Shown here piece by piece: positions 52,809 through 62,230 of a DNA stretch of 64,000 nucleotides; position 1 is the first letter of the stretch, and the number at the start of each line of letters is the position of its first letter. The DNA comes from Segatella maculosa DSM 19339 = JCM 15638 (GTDB lineage Bacteria > Bacteroidota > Bacteroidia > Bacteroidales > Bacteroidaceae), in the NCBI RefSeq assembly GCF_000382385.1, contig NZ_KB908319.1, positions 310,001 through 374,000 of the forward strand. The letters are read 5' to 3'. The position numbers were made by a program, and so were the translations under genes. Under the pieces are notes generated by a model that saw only the letters and a list, made by a program, of their open reading frames with translations, searched no databases and had not been told where the DNA came from.

Positions 52809-53484
52809 TTTCCATCAAAAAACTCGAGTTTCTGAGCAGCCAACAACAATTTATGATGAAAAACTCGAGTTTCTGAACGGCCAACAACAATTTTCGATGA
52901 AAAACTGCAGTTTTTTGTCAGAAAACGAAAAAATCTGATGAAAAACTCCAGTTTTTTGATAGAAAACAGCGATTTTTGATGAAAAACTGCAGTTTTTTGA
53001 TAAAATACGGCTATTTCTGACGAAAAACTGCAGTTTCTGAACAAAATCCAGCGATTTCTGACGAAAAACTGCAGTTTCTGAACAAAATATAGCGATTTCT
53101 GACGAAAAACATGCGTTTCTGAACAAAACACAGCGATTTCTGACGAAAAACATGCGTTTCTGAACAGAAAACAGAAATTTTTGATGAAAAACATGCGTTT
53201 CTGAACAGAAAACAGAAATTTTTGATGAAAAACATGCGTTTCTGAGCAGAAAACAGAAATTTTTGATGAAAAACATGCGTTTCTGAACAAAATACAGCGA
53301 TTTCTGATGAAAAACATGCGTTTCTGAACAAAATACAGCAATTTCTGATGAAAAACACGCGTTTCTGAGCAGAAAACAGAAATTTCTGATGAAAAACACG
53401 CGTTTCTGAACAAAATCCAGCAATTTTTGATGAAAAACATGCGTTTCTGAACAGAATACAGCAATTTCTGACGAAAAACGCGCG
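52809..53484. repeat. 41-bp tandem array, about 17 units
   Basis: Units of 41 bases begin at 52809 and keep register to the unit at 53465. Consensus: TTTCTGATGAAAAAC, a variable 5-mer (ATGCG, TGCAG or TCGAG), then TTTCTGAACAGAAAACAGCAA. Each half unit starts TTTCTGA, giving a 20/21-base sub-period, and TTTCTGAACAGAAA is itself a palindrome. The minus strand is open in all three frames because 41 is not a multiple of three, giving long repeat-encoded frames (QKRMFFIKN, FRNACFSS, CSETHVFHQ) that I do not regard as genes. It lies between convergent pflA and the efflux operon. Confidence 0.93.
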
Positions 53485-53644
53485 TTTCTGCTCCCCTCCT
53501 TCGGAGGGGCTGGGGGAGGTTCCCGTTTCTTCTCCCTCCCTTTGGGAGGGTCGGGGGAGGTTCCCGTTTCCGCTCCCCTCCTTCGGAGGGGCCGGGGGAG
53601 GCTCCCCTTTCTTCTCCCTCCTTCGGGAAGGCCGAGGTGGGCTC
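53485..53644. repeat. GC-rich 41-bp units continuing the array
   Basis: Four units start at 53485, 53526, 53567 and 53608, each TTTCtkCTCCCCTCC, a 3-base loop, GGAGGGG, then GGGGGAGG and TTCCCG. The 41-base period continues that of the preceding array, offset by half a unit (20 bases). The C-arm/G-arm stem could be a strong terminator for either neighbour, and the G arm has quadruplex potential. Confidence 0.88.
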
Positions 53645-54739
53645 TTAATTTCTTTCCGGCCCGCGAACGCGGTCCTTCGTCGTCAAGCCCTGCTTAACCT
53701 CTATATTGATGCCGTCGCTCAAACCCGTCGTCACTTTGCGCCGCTCGTAAGTTTGCTGTTCTCCACGCCCTTTGATAACGTAAACATAAGTACTGCCGCC
53801 CGTAAACTCGATAGAACTTTCAGGCACCGTGAGCACGTGGCTGGCCTGCGCGAGCACAATCTCCGCATTCGCGCTGTAGCCCGAGCGGAGCCGTGTGCGA
53901 CCCAACCCCGTGACGGCGGCCTTGAGCTCAAACTGATTCGCGCCATTACTCTCAACCGCCTTGGGCGATATATACTCGAGATTTGCCCGCAGCTTCTCGT
54001 TTTGAAGCGCCCCCACCGTAATCTTCATGGCCATTCCCGTCACGAGACTTCCAACCTCGGTTTCATCGATGTTCCCCCGGAAGATGAGGTCGTTCATGTT
54101 GGCTACCGTGGCAATCGTCGTCCCGTCGTTGAAAGTATTGCTAAGAATTACTGTGTTCCCAACCTTCACGGGTATATCGAGTATGATTCCGCTCACCGTG
54201 GAGCGAATGAGCGTCGAGCTACTGTTAGCGCTACGCTTCGACACACCGTCGCGCACCACTTCGAGGTTGTCGCCGGCCGCCCGCACCTCTTCTTGCGCCT
54301 GTCGGAGCGCCTGTCTCACCTTATCATACTCGTCGGCGCTGACCAAACCCTTGTCGAAGAGCACCCGCTCGCGCTGGTGGTCCGTCGCAGCCTGCTTCAC
54401 GTTGACCTCCGCCAAGCGCACCCTCGCCTGCGCCGCACTAAGTTGCTGCATGTCGGGAATTACCTTTATCTTAGCGATAATCTCGCCAGCCTGCACCGTT
54501 TGCCCCGCTTCTTTCGTGATTTCTGTGATGATTCCGCTGATTTGCGGCTTCACACTCACTTCATTGCGCGGTTCAATCTTGCCCGTCACCACCGTTGTCT
54601 TCTTCAGGTCCATCACCTTCGGTGTGAACTCATCGTAGGCAATTGCCTCCGGCCGGGACTTCATCCAGAGGAATACAAAGGTGAAAATGAACACCAAAGC
54701 GATGATGCCTGCAATGATAAACTTCAAATATTTCTTCAT
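53645..54739 (-). CDS. Efflux periplasmic adaptor (MacA/HlyD family)
   Basis: About 364 residues from ATG 54739 (MKKYLKFIIAGIIALVFIF, one N-terminal membrane helix). Membrane-fusion protein that joins an inner-membrane ABC permease to an outer-membrane exit duct. The lipoyl-like halves flank a coiled-coil hairpin: PQISGIITEITKEAGQTVQAGEIIAKI at about 65-90, helices at about 95-175 (QLSAAQARVRLAEVNVKQ), then IRSTVSGIILDIPVKVGNTV. Works with the two permeases and the ATPase upstream. No TolC-type gene is in the window. Confidence 0.92.
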   Translation of the reverse strand: MKKYLKFIIAGIIALVFIFTFVFLWMKSRPEAIAYDEFTPKVMDLKKTTVVTGKIEPRNEVSVKPQISGIITEITKEAGQTVQAGEIIAKIKVIPDMQQLSAAQARVRLAEVNVKQAATDHQRERVLFDKGLVSADEYDKVRQALRQAQEEVRAAGDNLEVVRDGVSKRSANSSSTLIRSTVSGIILDIPVKVGNTVILSNTFNDGTTIATVANMNDLIFRGNIDETEVGSLVTGMAMKITVGALQNEKLRANLEYISPKAVESNGANQFELKAAVTGLGRTRLRSGYSANAEIVLAQASHVLTVPESSIEFTGGSTYVYVIKGRGEQQTYERRKVTTGLSDGINIEVKQGLTTKDRVRGPERN

Positions 54740-54875
54740 AAGCCTGACCCCTGCCCTTCCCGAAAGAAGGGAGCGCATCGCCACGGGGATTTGTTTTTAG
54801 TTGTTGTTTGTATTTAATTATCTCATTATAAATATTTCTCTATCTCACTATTTGCATGAAATTCGCTGCAAGTTT

Positions 54876-54913
54876 GGGCTCCCCTCCCCTGGGGAGGGGC
54901 TGGGGGTGGGTGC
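54876..54913. repeat. GC-rich hairpin repeat
   Basis: GGGCTCCCCTCCCCTGGGGAGGGGCTGGGGGTGGG-type block between adaptor and permease genes, of the same family as 4093 and 53485. It sits within the operon and might reduce adaptor expression. Confidence 0.7.
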
Positions 54914-56158
54914 TTATTCGTCCCTCATTGCGTCCACGGGCTTGACGGACATCGCTCTCGCGGCCGGCGCAAGACCGGCCAGAATGCCCAAGAAGCTCAG
55001 CAGAACTACGGCGCCTATAGCCGTCCAAAAACCGATTTGGAAATGCGAGTTCACGATACCGTCGCTTGTATTTGCAAGCTCGGCGAGTTGCAAAATGACC
55101 ACGGCAAAGAGGATACCACTCATGCCTGAGACCGCAGTAAGAATGATACTCTCACTGATTATCTGGCTTAATATATTCTTAGGTGTCGCGCCGATGGCCC
55201 GCCGAATGCCTATTTCCGTGGTACGTTCCCGCACGGTTACCATCATGATATTCGACACACCAATGGCCCCCGCCAGCAAAGTTCCGATACCAACGAGCCA
55301 AATCAGGAAGTTAACGCCTGCGAAAAGACTGTCCAACATGCCGAACATCACCTCGCTATTGAACACGGTTATCGCCTTTTCATCAGTAGGATCTACTTGG
55401 TGAGCACGGGCTATTACACTGCGCATTTGCTGTGAAATGCTGCTCATGGTGACCCCGGGTCGACCCGTGACACATATCAAATGCACCGTATTTCCATAGT
55501 TATAGGCCTGCTGCATGAGCGTAAGTGGAATGGAAACGCCCTCTTCTGCGTCGCCTCCGATGCTCATATTGCCCGATTGATAATCCACACCTACGACGCT
55601 ATAATAAATGGAATCGATGCGCACAAGCTGTCCGCATGGATCGCCACCTCCTGGGAATAGCGACTTATAAAGCTTCTTTCCTATGACGCAAACCTTGCGA
55701 TGTTGCTGTATATCCATGGCGTTCAAGTAACGCCCGTACCGCAGTTTAGGGGTCTCAACCTTGGCATATTCGGGCAGAATACCCCTCACATTGCACGACG
55801 ATTTCTTGTCACCAAAAACGATATTGTTACCTCTCCCGAACAGCATCGGCGACACAATATCCAGCCCGGGCAGCTGTGCTTTGAGCCTTTCCACGTCTTT
55901 ATACTCCATCGTCCACTGCCGTCCTTTGCGGTAACCGCCATAGGCTTTCGTCGTAGGTTGGGCAAAAATGATGGCCGAATTGGTGGCAAATCCCTCGAAA
56001 TTCTTGGACAATAGTTCCTTCAAACCCTTGCCTCCACCAATCAATCCCACCAACATGAACACGCCCCAGAACACGCCGAAGCCTGTCAAGAACGACCGAC
56101 TTTTGTTGCGAGTCAGCGTGTCTAAGATTTCTTTATAGGTGTCAATGTCAATTCTCAT
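54914..56158 (-). CDS. MacB-like ABC transporter permease (FtsX-type)
   Basis: About 414 residues from ATG 56158 (MRIDIDTYKEILDTL); an ATG six codons upstream is also open. Four membrane helices in the MacB/FtsX arrangement: one near 20-42 (SFLTGFGVFWGVFMLVGLIGGG), a large periplasmic domain (about 45-280), then three at the C-terminus. The family signature REIGIR-like TEIGIRRAIGATPKNIL is at about 320. No ATPase domain is fused; the ATPase is the separate gene at 57.6-58.4 kb. Confidence 0.92.
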   Translation of the reverse strand: MRIDIDTYKEILDTLTRNKSRSFLTGFGVFWGVFMLVGLIGGGKGLKELLSKNFEGFATNSAIIFAQPTTKAYGGYRKGRQWTMEYKDVERLKAQLPGLDIVSPMLFGRGNNIVFGDKKSSCNVRGILPEYAKVETPKLRYGRYLNAMDIQQHRKVCVIGKKLYKSLFPGGGDPCGQLVRIDSIYYSVVGVDYQSGNMSIGGDAEEGVSIPLTLMQQAYNYGNTVHLICVTGRPGVTMSSISQQMRSVIARAHQVDPTDEKAITVFNSEVMFGMLDSLFAGVNFLIWLVGIGTLLAGAIGVSNIMMVTVRERTTEIGIRRAIGATPKNILSQIISESIILTAVSGMSGILFAVVILQLAELANTSDGIVNSHFQIGFWTAIGAVVLLSFLGILAGLAPAARAMSVKPVDAMRDE

Positions 56159-56187
56159 AGATAAATTAAAAAACATTTGTGACTTTT

Positions 56188-57447
56188 CTATTCCGCCCGC
56201 AACGCCTCTATCGGCCTGATTTTTGCCGCTTTTCGTGCCGGAATAAGGCCCGCCAGCGTACCCGCAATGACCATAACGAGCGTAGCTTCCACGCAGACAT
56301 CGAGGCCAACCGTGGGGTTAACGAACATCGTTGCCTTGAAGGCTCCCGCGTCAACCTGCTCATGTCCGATTGTCATATCCATGTATTCATTCGCCATAAT
56401 GCCCAATACCATGCCCGTATATCCAAAGAATGTGGTGATGATAACACTCTCGATGATGATGAGTTTCAGTATAGACCACGGTCTTGCTCCTATGGCTTTG
56501 CGAATTCCGAACTCTCTTGTTCGCTCCTTAACCGTGATGAGCATGATGTTAGAAACGCCCACAATGCCACTTAAAAGCGTGAAGACACCGATAATCCAAA
56601 GGGCAGTTCGAATGATACTCATGCCCGTTTCCATCTGCAAGGCCTGCGTGAATCGGTTTTCAATCCACACTGCACTGTTATCATCGGGTGCTGCATCATG
56701 GTTCTTATTGATGCTGGAACGAAGGCTCTTTTCAAAGGATTCATTATCTGCCTCGGTATCTAAACCATGAAAAGAAAAATTGATTTGCTCCATATTGTCG
56801 CCTCCACCATATAGTATTCTCAATGTGTTGAAAGGCGTATTCCCATAAGAAGAACTCCCCGATTGCTTCTTTTTGTAGATGCCCACCACCTGAAAAGCAT
56901 TACTCCCCACATCTACATACCGCCCAATAAGACTTTGAATAGGACGCGAAGTGAGCTCTTTTGCCTGTTCATCTGATATCACAATAACCTTTCGTTGCTG
57001 CTCATTATCGATGTTATTAATGAAGCGTCCATAGCACATCTCAATCTTATTGATGGCTTGATAGTTAGGAAATACACCTAAAACTGGGCTCGAAGTGTAG
57101 TTTTCTCCATAGGAAATGGTGAGTGGTCCCTGCGAAACAATGGCACCAACCTCTTCAATATGGGTGGCAAAACGGTTCTTTGTCAATCCAAAATCTCGGT
57201 CGTTTAATTGAATGGGACGCCCTTCTTTGAACCCTTTATAAGGCTTAGATGTCTCTCCACCGAATACAACCATGGAGTTATCCATGAATTGATTATTGTT
57301 CTGTTCGGTGGCATTGATGAGCCCGTTTCCCGCACCAAGCAGGAAAATCAACATGAAAATGCCCCACGCTACGGCAAATCCCGTGAGACCGGTCCGCAGC
57401 TTATTGCGCTTAGCCGTAGCCCATATTTCAGCAAAAATGTCTCTCAT
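56188..57447 (-). CDS. MacB-like ABC transporter permease (FtsX-type), paralogue
   Basis: 419 residues, a paralogue of the next gene with the same plan: helix at about 20-42 (TGLTGFAVAWGIFMLIFLLGAG), periplasmic MacB_PCD domain, three C-terminal helices with TREFGIRKAIGARPWSILKLI at about 305-325. The two permeases probably form a heterodimer served by the ATPase upstream. It ends 29 bases before the second permease start. Confidence 0.92.
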   Translation of the reverse strand: MRDIFAEIWATAKRNKLRTGLTGFAVAWGIFMLIFLLGAGNGLINATEQNNNQFMDNSMVVFGGETSKPYKGFKEGRPIQLNDRDFGLTKNRFATHIEEVGAIVSQGPLTISYGENYTSSPVLGVFPNYQAINKIEMCYGRFINNIDNEQQRKVIVISDEQAKELTSRPIQSLIGRYVDVGSNAFQVVGIYKKKQSGSSSYGNTPFNTLRILYGGGDNMEQINFSFHGLDTEADNESFEKSLRSSINKNHDAAPDDNSAVWIENRFTQALQMETGMSIIRTALWIIGVFTLLSGIVGVSNIMLITVKERTREFGIRKAIGARPWSILKLIIIESVIITTFFGYTGMVLGIMANEYMDMTIGHEQVDAGAFKATMFVNPTVGLDVCVEATLVMVIAGTLAGLIPARKAAKIRPIEALRAE

Positions 57448-57520
57448 TCCTTCACGTTTTGTTTTACATTGTTTTCCTTGCCCGGTCAGGGTGGTTTTTA
57501 AGAAGCCTTTCCTTCGTTTG

Positions 57521-57608
57521 CAATATGGCCCATTTTAGCGTCCAATATGGCTGATATTAGCGTGCAATTTGGGTCATTTTGCGCGGCAAGATGGGTCATA
57601 TTGCAACG
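57521..57608. repeat. Four-unit 22-bp array without palindromes
   Basis: Units start at 57521, 57543, 57565 and 57587, consensus CAATATGGGTCATATTGCGCGG. It lies between the ATPase and permease genes and has no TTGATTATCAA tail or palindrome pair, unlike most arrays of this type. Confidence 0.88.
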
Positions 57609-57643
57609 CAGTCCTTAACATCTTGCGTGTCAATCTCTTACAC

Positions 57644-58363
57644 CTACTTCATCACGCCGTTGATACCAAAGGGCGAAGCATGGTGATCCAAGTTCTCTTC
57701 AATGCGGCCGATGATGCCGTCTTTGATGTGGACAATCTTGTTGGTCTCGTTGGCCACGCCGCTTTCATGGGTCACAACAACAATCGTTTTATGCTCCTCG
57801 GCGTTGAGTTGCTTCAAGAGTTGCATCACTTCCACCGACGTTTTGCTGTCCAAAGCGCCCGTAGGTTCGTCGGCAAGTATGAGGCGTGGCTGCGTAATCA
57901 GGGCGCGGGCGATGGCCACACGCTGCTTCTGTCCGCCCGACATCTCGTTGGGATAGTGCTCGGCCCAAGGCAAAAGGCCGAGCCGTTCGAGGTATTCCAT
58001 GGCCATCTGATGGCGCTTTCGTCGGCCTACTCCCTGATAGAAGAGGGGCAGTTCCACGTTTTCAACGGCGGTTTTGAAGCCGATTAGGTTGAAACTTTGG
58101 AAGATAAAGCCGATCATTCTGTTGCGGTATGCCGCGGCACGCGACTCAGAAAGGTCCTTGATAAGGGCGCCGCCAAGCACGTATTCACCGCTGTCGTAGT
58201 TGTCAAGAATGCCGAGAATGTTCAAAAGTGTGGACTTTCCGGAACCCGAAGCACCCATAATGGAGACGAATTCGCCCTCGGCTATGTCAAGACTGATGCC
58301 TTTCAGCACGTGCAAAGGCTGTGCTCCCTGATAGGTTTTATTGATGTCTTTTAAATGAATCAT
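57644..58363 (-). CDS. ABC transporter ATP-binding protein (MacB/LolD type)
   Basis: 239 residues from ATG 58363 (MIHLKDINKTYQG); the frame is open further upstream, but that extension is not conserved. Walker A GASGSGKST (about 39-47), Q-loop FQSFNLIGF, signature MSGGQKQRVAIARAL, Walker B LILADEPTGALD and the switch His in VVVTHE. Powers the two FtsX-type permeases encoded downstream, to export a peptide, lipid or toxic compound. Confidence 0.94.
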   Translation of the reverse strand: MIHLKDINKTYQGAQPLHVLKGISLDIAEGEFVSIMGASGSGKSTLLNILGILDNYDSGEYVLGGALIKDLSESRAAAYRNRMIGFIFQSFNLIGFKTAVENVELPLFYQGVGRRKRHQMAMEYLERLGLLPWAEHYPNEMSGGQKQRVAIARALITQPRLILADEPTGALDSKTSVEVMQLLKQLNAEEHKTIVVVTHESGVANETNKIVHIKDGIIGRIEENLDHHASPFGINGVMK

Positions 58364-58398
58364 ACGCTTTAGACGCAAACAACAGGCATGAAGTTGCA

Positions 58399-60096
58399 CT
58401 ATTCGGCTGAGAAAGCGGGCTGTTTGCCATATTTTTCCAATTTCAAAGTCTGGTCGCAATAGTCAATTACGGCCGGGCGATGGGTGATAAAGATGATGGT
58501 TTTGTCGTGTCCCGACAGGATATTGCGAAGCAACTGCCGCTCGGTTTCGGGGTCGAGTGCGCTCGTTGCCTCGTCAAAAAGCATCACCGAGCGGTCGCGA
58601 AGCAGACTTCGGGCAATCGCAATGCGCTGGGCTTGCCCCTCACTCAAGCCTCCTCCCTGCTCTGAGCAGTAGGTGGAGAGGCCCTCGGGCAGCTCGCTGA
58701 CGAAGTCGGCACAGCTGGTGTGCAGGGCTTCGAGCATCTCCTCGTCGGTGGCATCCAGTCTTCCGAGGCGCAGGTTCTCGCGTATCGTACCGCTCATGAG
58801 CGTATTTCCCTGCGGCACATAAACGAAATTGCAGCGATGGCGGGGCGTTAACGTCTGACTGGCCGACCCATGATAGATTTCAACCTCGCCCTGCTGGGGT
58901 TGCAACAAGGCCAGTATCATGCGCACGAGTGTGGTCTTTCCGGCCCCCGTCTCACCAAGAACGGCCGTACAGCTGCCCGGTTTGAAGTCGAACGAAAGGT
59001 CGTCTATCACCCGGTCTTCGCCATCGGCATAGGTATAACCCACGTGATTGAGGCGTATGCCACATGGCCCTTTTACATAAATAGGTGTACCCTGCTCCTC
59101 AAGCGGGTCTTCTTCGAGTTCCATCAAACGCTCGGCTGCAGTGAAAACACTCACGAATGCCGGCACAAGCTTCGTCAGGTTGCGTGCCGGCCCCTGTATC
59201 TTGTTGACCAATTGCAGGAAAGCCGTCATGCCACCGAAGCTCAACGTGTGGGCAGCCATGCGCAAAGCAGCCCACAGAAAGGCCACGAGATAGCCGAAGG
59301 CAAAGCCGAAATTGACGATCACATTGCTGAAAACGCTGAACTTCGTGCGCCTGACAACACGCTGACGAAGCTCATTTTGCGTGCTTTCCAAGCGGCCGAC
59401 CATCTCCTCATCGCTCTCCAATGTCTTGATAAGCATGCGATATTGAATGGTTTCTTGCAGGACACTCTGCACCTTACTGTCGCTGTCACGCACCTGACGT
59501 GTCAGACTTCGCATCTTTCCGATGTAGACTTTACTCATCGCAATGAATGCCGGAAAGATGGCAATCACTGTCAATGCCAACCCTTTATCCATGGAAAAGA
59601 GATAGAAAAAGGCTCCGATGAACATGGCCAACACTGAAAGTGTGTTGGGAATGGTCTCGGTTAAGAAGTTCACAACGTTGTTTACATCGAACTCAAGTCG
59701 GTTGAGTACGTCGGCAGAATGATGGTATTCGCGTCCCCGCCACACCGACCTTAGAATGCGATCGAGCATGCGTTGCTGCATTCGATTCTGTGCTTTGATG
59801 CCCAAAATGTTGCGAATCCAGATGCCGGCAATGTTCAATACGAAGTCCGAAAGAATGAGAACGGCCATCAATCCCACGGCTCTGTAGATGTCACCTTCGA
59901 CGGTTCCCGAGGCCACATCAATGGCACGCTTCACCGCCCACACCTGTCCAAGACTGACACCTACCGATAACAGTCCGATGACAGCATTGAGAATAGCTTG
60001 CAATTGATTGCCTCTCCACGTGTGCCAAAGCCATTTCATCAACGTCTTGGCATCGTATTTGAATTCCGGAATCCTTAATAAGGCCTTGTAATTCAT
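58399..60096 (-). CDS. ABC-type exporter half-transporter (membrane plus ATPase)
   Basis: 565 residues. An N-terminal six-helix exporter domain (about 25-310) is fused to an ATPase (about 335-565): Walker [10 protein letters not shown], signature [15 protein letters not shown], Walker [13 protein letters not shown], switch FITHRP. Works as a homodimer or with an unseen partner. The start overlaps the nadK stop (ATGA), so it is translated with NAD kinase, an unusual pairing with no obvious functional link. Confidence 0.92.
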   Translation of the reverse strand: MNYKALLRIPEFKYDAKTLMKWLWHTWRGNQLQAILNAVIGLLSVGVSLGQVWAVKRAIDVASGTVEGDIYRAVGLMAVLILSDFVLNIAGIWIRNILGIKAQNRMQQRMLDRILRSVWRGREYHHSADVLNRLEFDVNNVVNFLTETIPNTLSVLAMFIGAFFYLFSMDKGLALTVIAIFPAFIAMSKVYIGKMRSLTRQVRDSDSKVQSVLQETIQYRMLIKTLESDEEMVGRLESTQNELRQRVVRRTKFSVFSNVIVNFGFAFGYLVAFLWAALRMAAHTLSFGGMTAFLQLVNKIQGPARNLTKLVPAFVSVFTAAERLMELEEDPLEEQGTPIYVKGPCGIRLNHVGYTYADGEDRVIDDLSFDFKPGSCTAVLGETGAGKTTLVRMILALLQPQQGEVEIYHGSASQTLTPRHRCNFVYVPQGNTLMSGTIRENLRLGRLDATDEEMLEALHTSCADFVSELPEGLSTYCSEQGGGLSEGQAQRIAIARSLLRDRSVMLFDEATSALDPETERQLLRNILSGHDKTIIFITHRPAVIDYCDQTLKLEKYGKQPAFSAE

Positions 60097-60920
60097 TGTC
60101 TGTTATCGGCTCCCCACATCAGTTTCTCGTGCAAGGTAGAGAAGTAACGCCGGTTTTTAAGTTTGATGATCTTCACAGTATAGGGTGCTTTGCGAATCGT
60201 AAGACGTGTTCCTTCGGCCATTTTCAGGCTGCGTCCGTCCACAGCCACAAGGAAATTGTGCGACCGCGACTCCACTTCAAGCTCGATGACTCCCGTGTCG
60301 TTGATGACAATCGGACGGATATTGAGACTGTGGGGAGCCACGGGCGTGATGCAAAGGCTGCCACTTTGGGGCACGATGATGGGACCGCCGTTCGACAAAC
60401 TGTAGGCCGTGCTGCCCGTCGGCGTGGCAATGATGAGCCCGTCGGCCCGATAGTTCACGAGAAAGTCGCCGTTGACGCGTGCCTTGATGCTGATCATTGA
60501 AGCGCTGTCACGCTTCAACACGGCAATATCATTCAGCGCAAAGGGATTGCACGAGACCGCTTCTCCGTCGCTTTCGAGCTTGATGACGGTATGGTCTTCT
60601 ATGATATAATCACCCGAAAGCACGCGGTCGAGGGTCGATTCTATCTCACTTGGCAACACATCGGCAAGGAAACCGAGTCGCCCCATGTTGATACCTAAGA
60701 TGGGAATTTGGCGGTTTCCGACCCTTCCGGCAGCCCGAAGAAAGGTTCCATCTCCGCCCATTGAGATCACAAAATCAGCGTCATTGAAGTCTTCGGGCTC
60801 CACTAAAGCTGTTGCATTATGGCTGTCGAGGTAGGTCAATATGCGCTCTTCGAAGGGCAAAGTCTCCTGCCGTTTGTCTGCATTGTCAAAGATAGCGAAT
60901 ACCTGTTTACGCGATGACAT
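60093..60920 (-). CDS. nadK: NAD kinase
   Basis: Makes NADP from NAD and ATP. 275 residues. The N-terminal part has [17 protein letters not shown] (GGDGT, about 49-65) and [14 protein letters not shown]; then LNDIAVLK (the N-E/D motif) and the nucleotide-binding [22 protein letters not shown] (about 157-178). Overlaps the downstream ABC gene. Its promoter shares bases with the divergent DJ-1 gene promoter. Confidence 0.97.
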   Translation of the reverse strand: MSSRKQVFAIFDNADKRQETLPFEERILTYLDSHNATALVEPEDFNDADFVISMGGDGTFLRAAGRVGNRQIPILGINMGRLGFLADVLPSEIESTLDRVLSGDYIIEDHTVIKLESDGEAVSCNPFALNDIAVLKRDSASMISIKARVNGDFLVNYRADGLIIATPTGSTAYSLSNGGPIIVPQSGSLCITPVAPHSLNIRPIVINDTGVIELEVESRSHNFLVAVDGRSLKMAEGTRLTIRKAPYTVKIIKLKNRRYFSTLHEKLMWGADNRQ

Positions 60921-60929
60921 GTTTTAATT

Positions 60930-60968
60930 TTTGTCGTTTCGGATTTTATTATTATATTTGCAAATATA
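60930..60968. promoter_or_regulatory. Overlapping divergent promoters of nadK and the DJ-1 gene
   Basis: Plus strand: TTTG (60930-60933), 19 bases, TATATTTG (60953-60960). Minus strand: TATATTTG at 60968-60961, with a possible CAAA-complement -33 22 bases away. Together the -7 elements form the perfect 16-bp palindrome TATATTTGCAAATATA, so only one polymerase can occupy the site at a time. Confidence 0.7.
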
Positions 60969-60986
60969 ACGAAAAAATCAGAAAGT

Positions 60987-61556
60987 ATGGCAAAAGTATA
61001 TGAATTTTTAGCAAACGGCTTTGAGGAAATCGAAGGTTTGGCCCCGGTTGACATTCTAAGAAGAGGCGGTGTGGACATCAAAACGGTCAGTATCACGGGC
61101 AACGCCTTTGTTGAAACGTCGCATGGTGTGACGGTCAAGGCCGATTTGCTGTTTGAAGAAGCGGGCGATTTCAGCGATGCCGACATGCTGTTGCTGCCGG
61201 GTGGCATGCCCGGCTCAACGAACTTGAAAGCCCATGAGGGCGTGAAAGCCGTCTTGAAACAGCAACATCGGGCCGGAAAACGCATCGGAGCAATCTGTGC
61301 AGCGCCTATGGTTTTGGCCGAATGTGGCATTCTTGACGGTAAGAAAGCGACCTGTAGTCCGGGCTTTGAACAGTATTTTAACGCCTCAACCACCTACACC
61401 GGAGCCCTCTATCAAGAGGATATGAACGTCATAACCGGCGAAGGTCCGGCCGCAACCCTGCCTTATGCGTATCGGATTTTGAGCTATTTCATCGGCGAAA
61501 CTGCCGTGAAAGAGCTCGAAACTAAAATGCAATTCGCTCACTTGATGGCTCGATAA
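60987..61556 (+). CDS. DJ-1/PfpI family protein (YajL/ThiJ-like)
   Basis: 189 residues. The conserved nucleophile elbow Cys is in IGAICAAPMVLAE (about residue 104), the acidic partner in FANGFEEIEGLAPVDILRR (Glu about 15-16), and MLLLPGGMPG in between. DJ-1 relatives protect against oxidative or carbonyl damage; the exact activity is debated in the field. First gene before ispD and recG. Confidence 0.92.
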   Translation: MAKVYEFLANGFEEIEGLAPVDILRRGGVDIKTVSITGNAFVETSHGVTVKADLLFEEAGDFSDADMLLLPGGMPGSTNLKAHEGVKAVLKQQHRAGKRIGAICAAPMVLAECGILDGKKATCSPGFEQYFNASTTYTGALYQEDMNVITGEGPAATLPYAYRILSYFIGETAVKELETKMQFAHLMAR

Positions 61557-61561
61557 GGCGC

Positions 61562-62230
61562 ATGGATTACATCATCATCGTAGCCGGAGGCAGGGGAATG
61601 CGCATGGGAGGAGACGTTCCCAAACAGTTTATTCCTATTGGTGGGAAGCCCGTTCTCATGCGTACTATCGAGCGGTTTTACGAATATAACCCCGCTTTGG
61701 GCATCATCTTGGTGCTTCCCGAAAGCCAACAAGCCTATTGGAAAAGCCTTTGTAAGGACTATGGTTTCACCATTCGGCACACGATTGTGAATGGCGGAGA
61801 GACGCGTTTTGAGTCATCTAAGAACGGACTTTCGGCCATTCCTGATGACGAAGAGGGCGTGGTCGGCATTCATGATGGCGTGCGTCCGTTTGCTTCTGTC
61901 AAGGTGATTGCCGATTGTTTTGAGGCAGCTCGCGACGAATATGCAGCCATTCCGGTCGTTCCTGTGGCCGAAACGCTCCGCTATATCGACCGCCAAGGCG
62001 GTGGAAAAAACGTCATGCGCAGCGATTACCGCATTGTACAAACACCGCAAGTCTTTGATATTTCGCTCCTGAAACAGGCTTTTTCGCAACCCTATCAAGC
62101 CCATTTCACCGACGATGCTTCCGTGGTCGAGGCCCTTGGTTGCCAGATATCAATGGTCGAAGGCAACCGCGAAAACATCAAACTCACCACGCCTTTTGAC
62201 CTCAAAATCGCCGAAACGCTCCTCGAATGA
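61562..62230 (+). CDS. ispD: 2-C-methyl-D-erythritol 4-phosphate cytidylyltransferase
   Basis: Third enzyme of the MEP isoprenoid pathway; forms CDP-methylerythritol. 222 residues. The nucleotide motif AGGRGMRMGGDVPKQF (about 7-22), NGGETRFESSKNGL, the DGVRPF motif and the TPQVFDISLLKQAF segment are typical. Five bases after the DJ-1 gene; its stop overlaps the recG start. Confidence 0.97.
   Translation: MDYIIIVAGGRGMRMGGDVPKQFIPIGGKPVLMRTIERFYEYNPALGIILVLPESQQAYWKSLCKDYGFTIRHTIVNGGETRFESSKNGLSAIPDDEEGVVGIHDGVRPFASVKVIADCFEAARDEYAAIPVVPVAETLRYIDRQGGGKNVMRSDYRIVQTPQVFDISLLKQAFSQPYQAHFTDDASVVEALGCQISMVEGNRENIKLTTPFDLKIAETLLE

Noticed and set aside
52805-53464. Minus-strand frames of 219, 190 and 115 codons
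   Set aside because: All are translations of the 41-bp array in its three rotating phases; no signal peptide and no clear promoter, and the open state follows from the repeat composition.
53753-54817. Plus-strand frame of 354 codons opposite the efflux adaptor
   Set aside because: Antisense shadow; composition reflects the complementary gene (His/Arg-rich).
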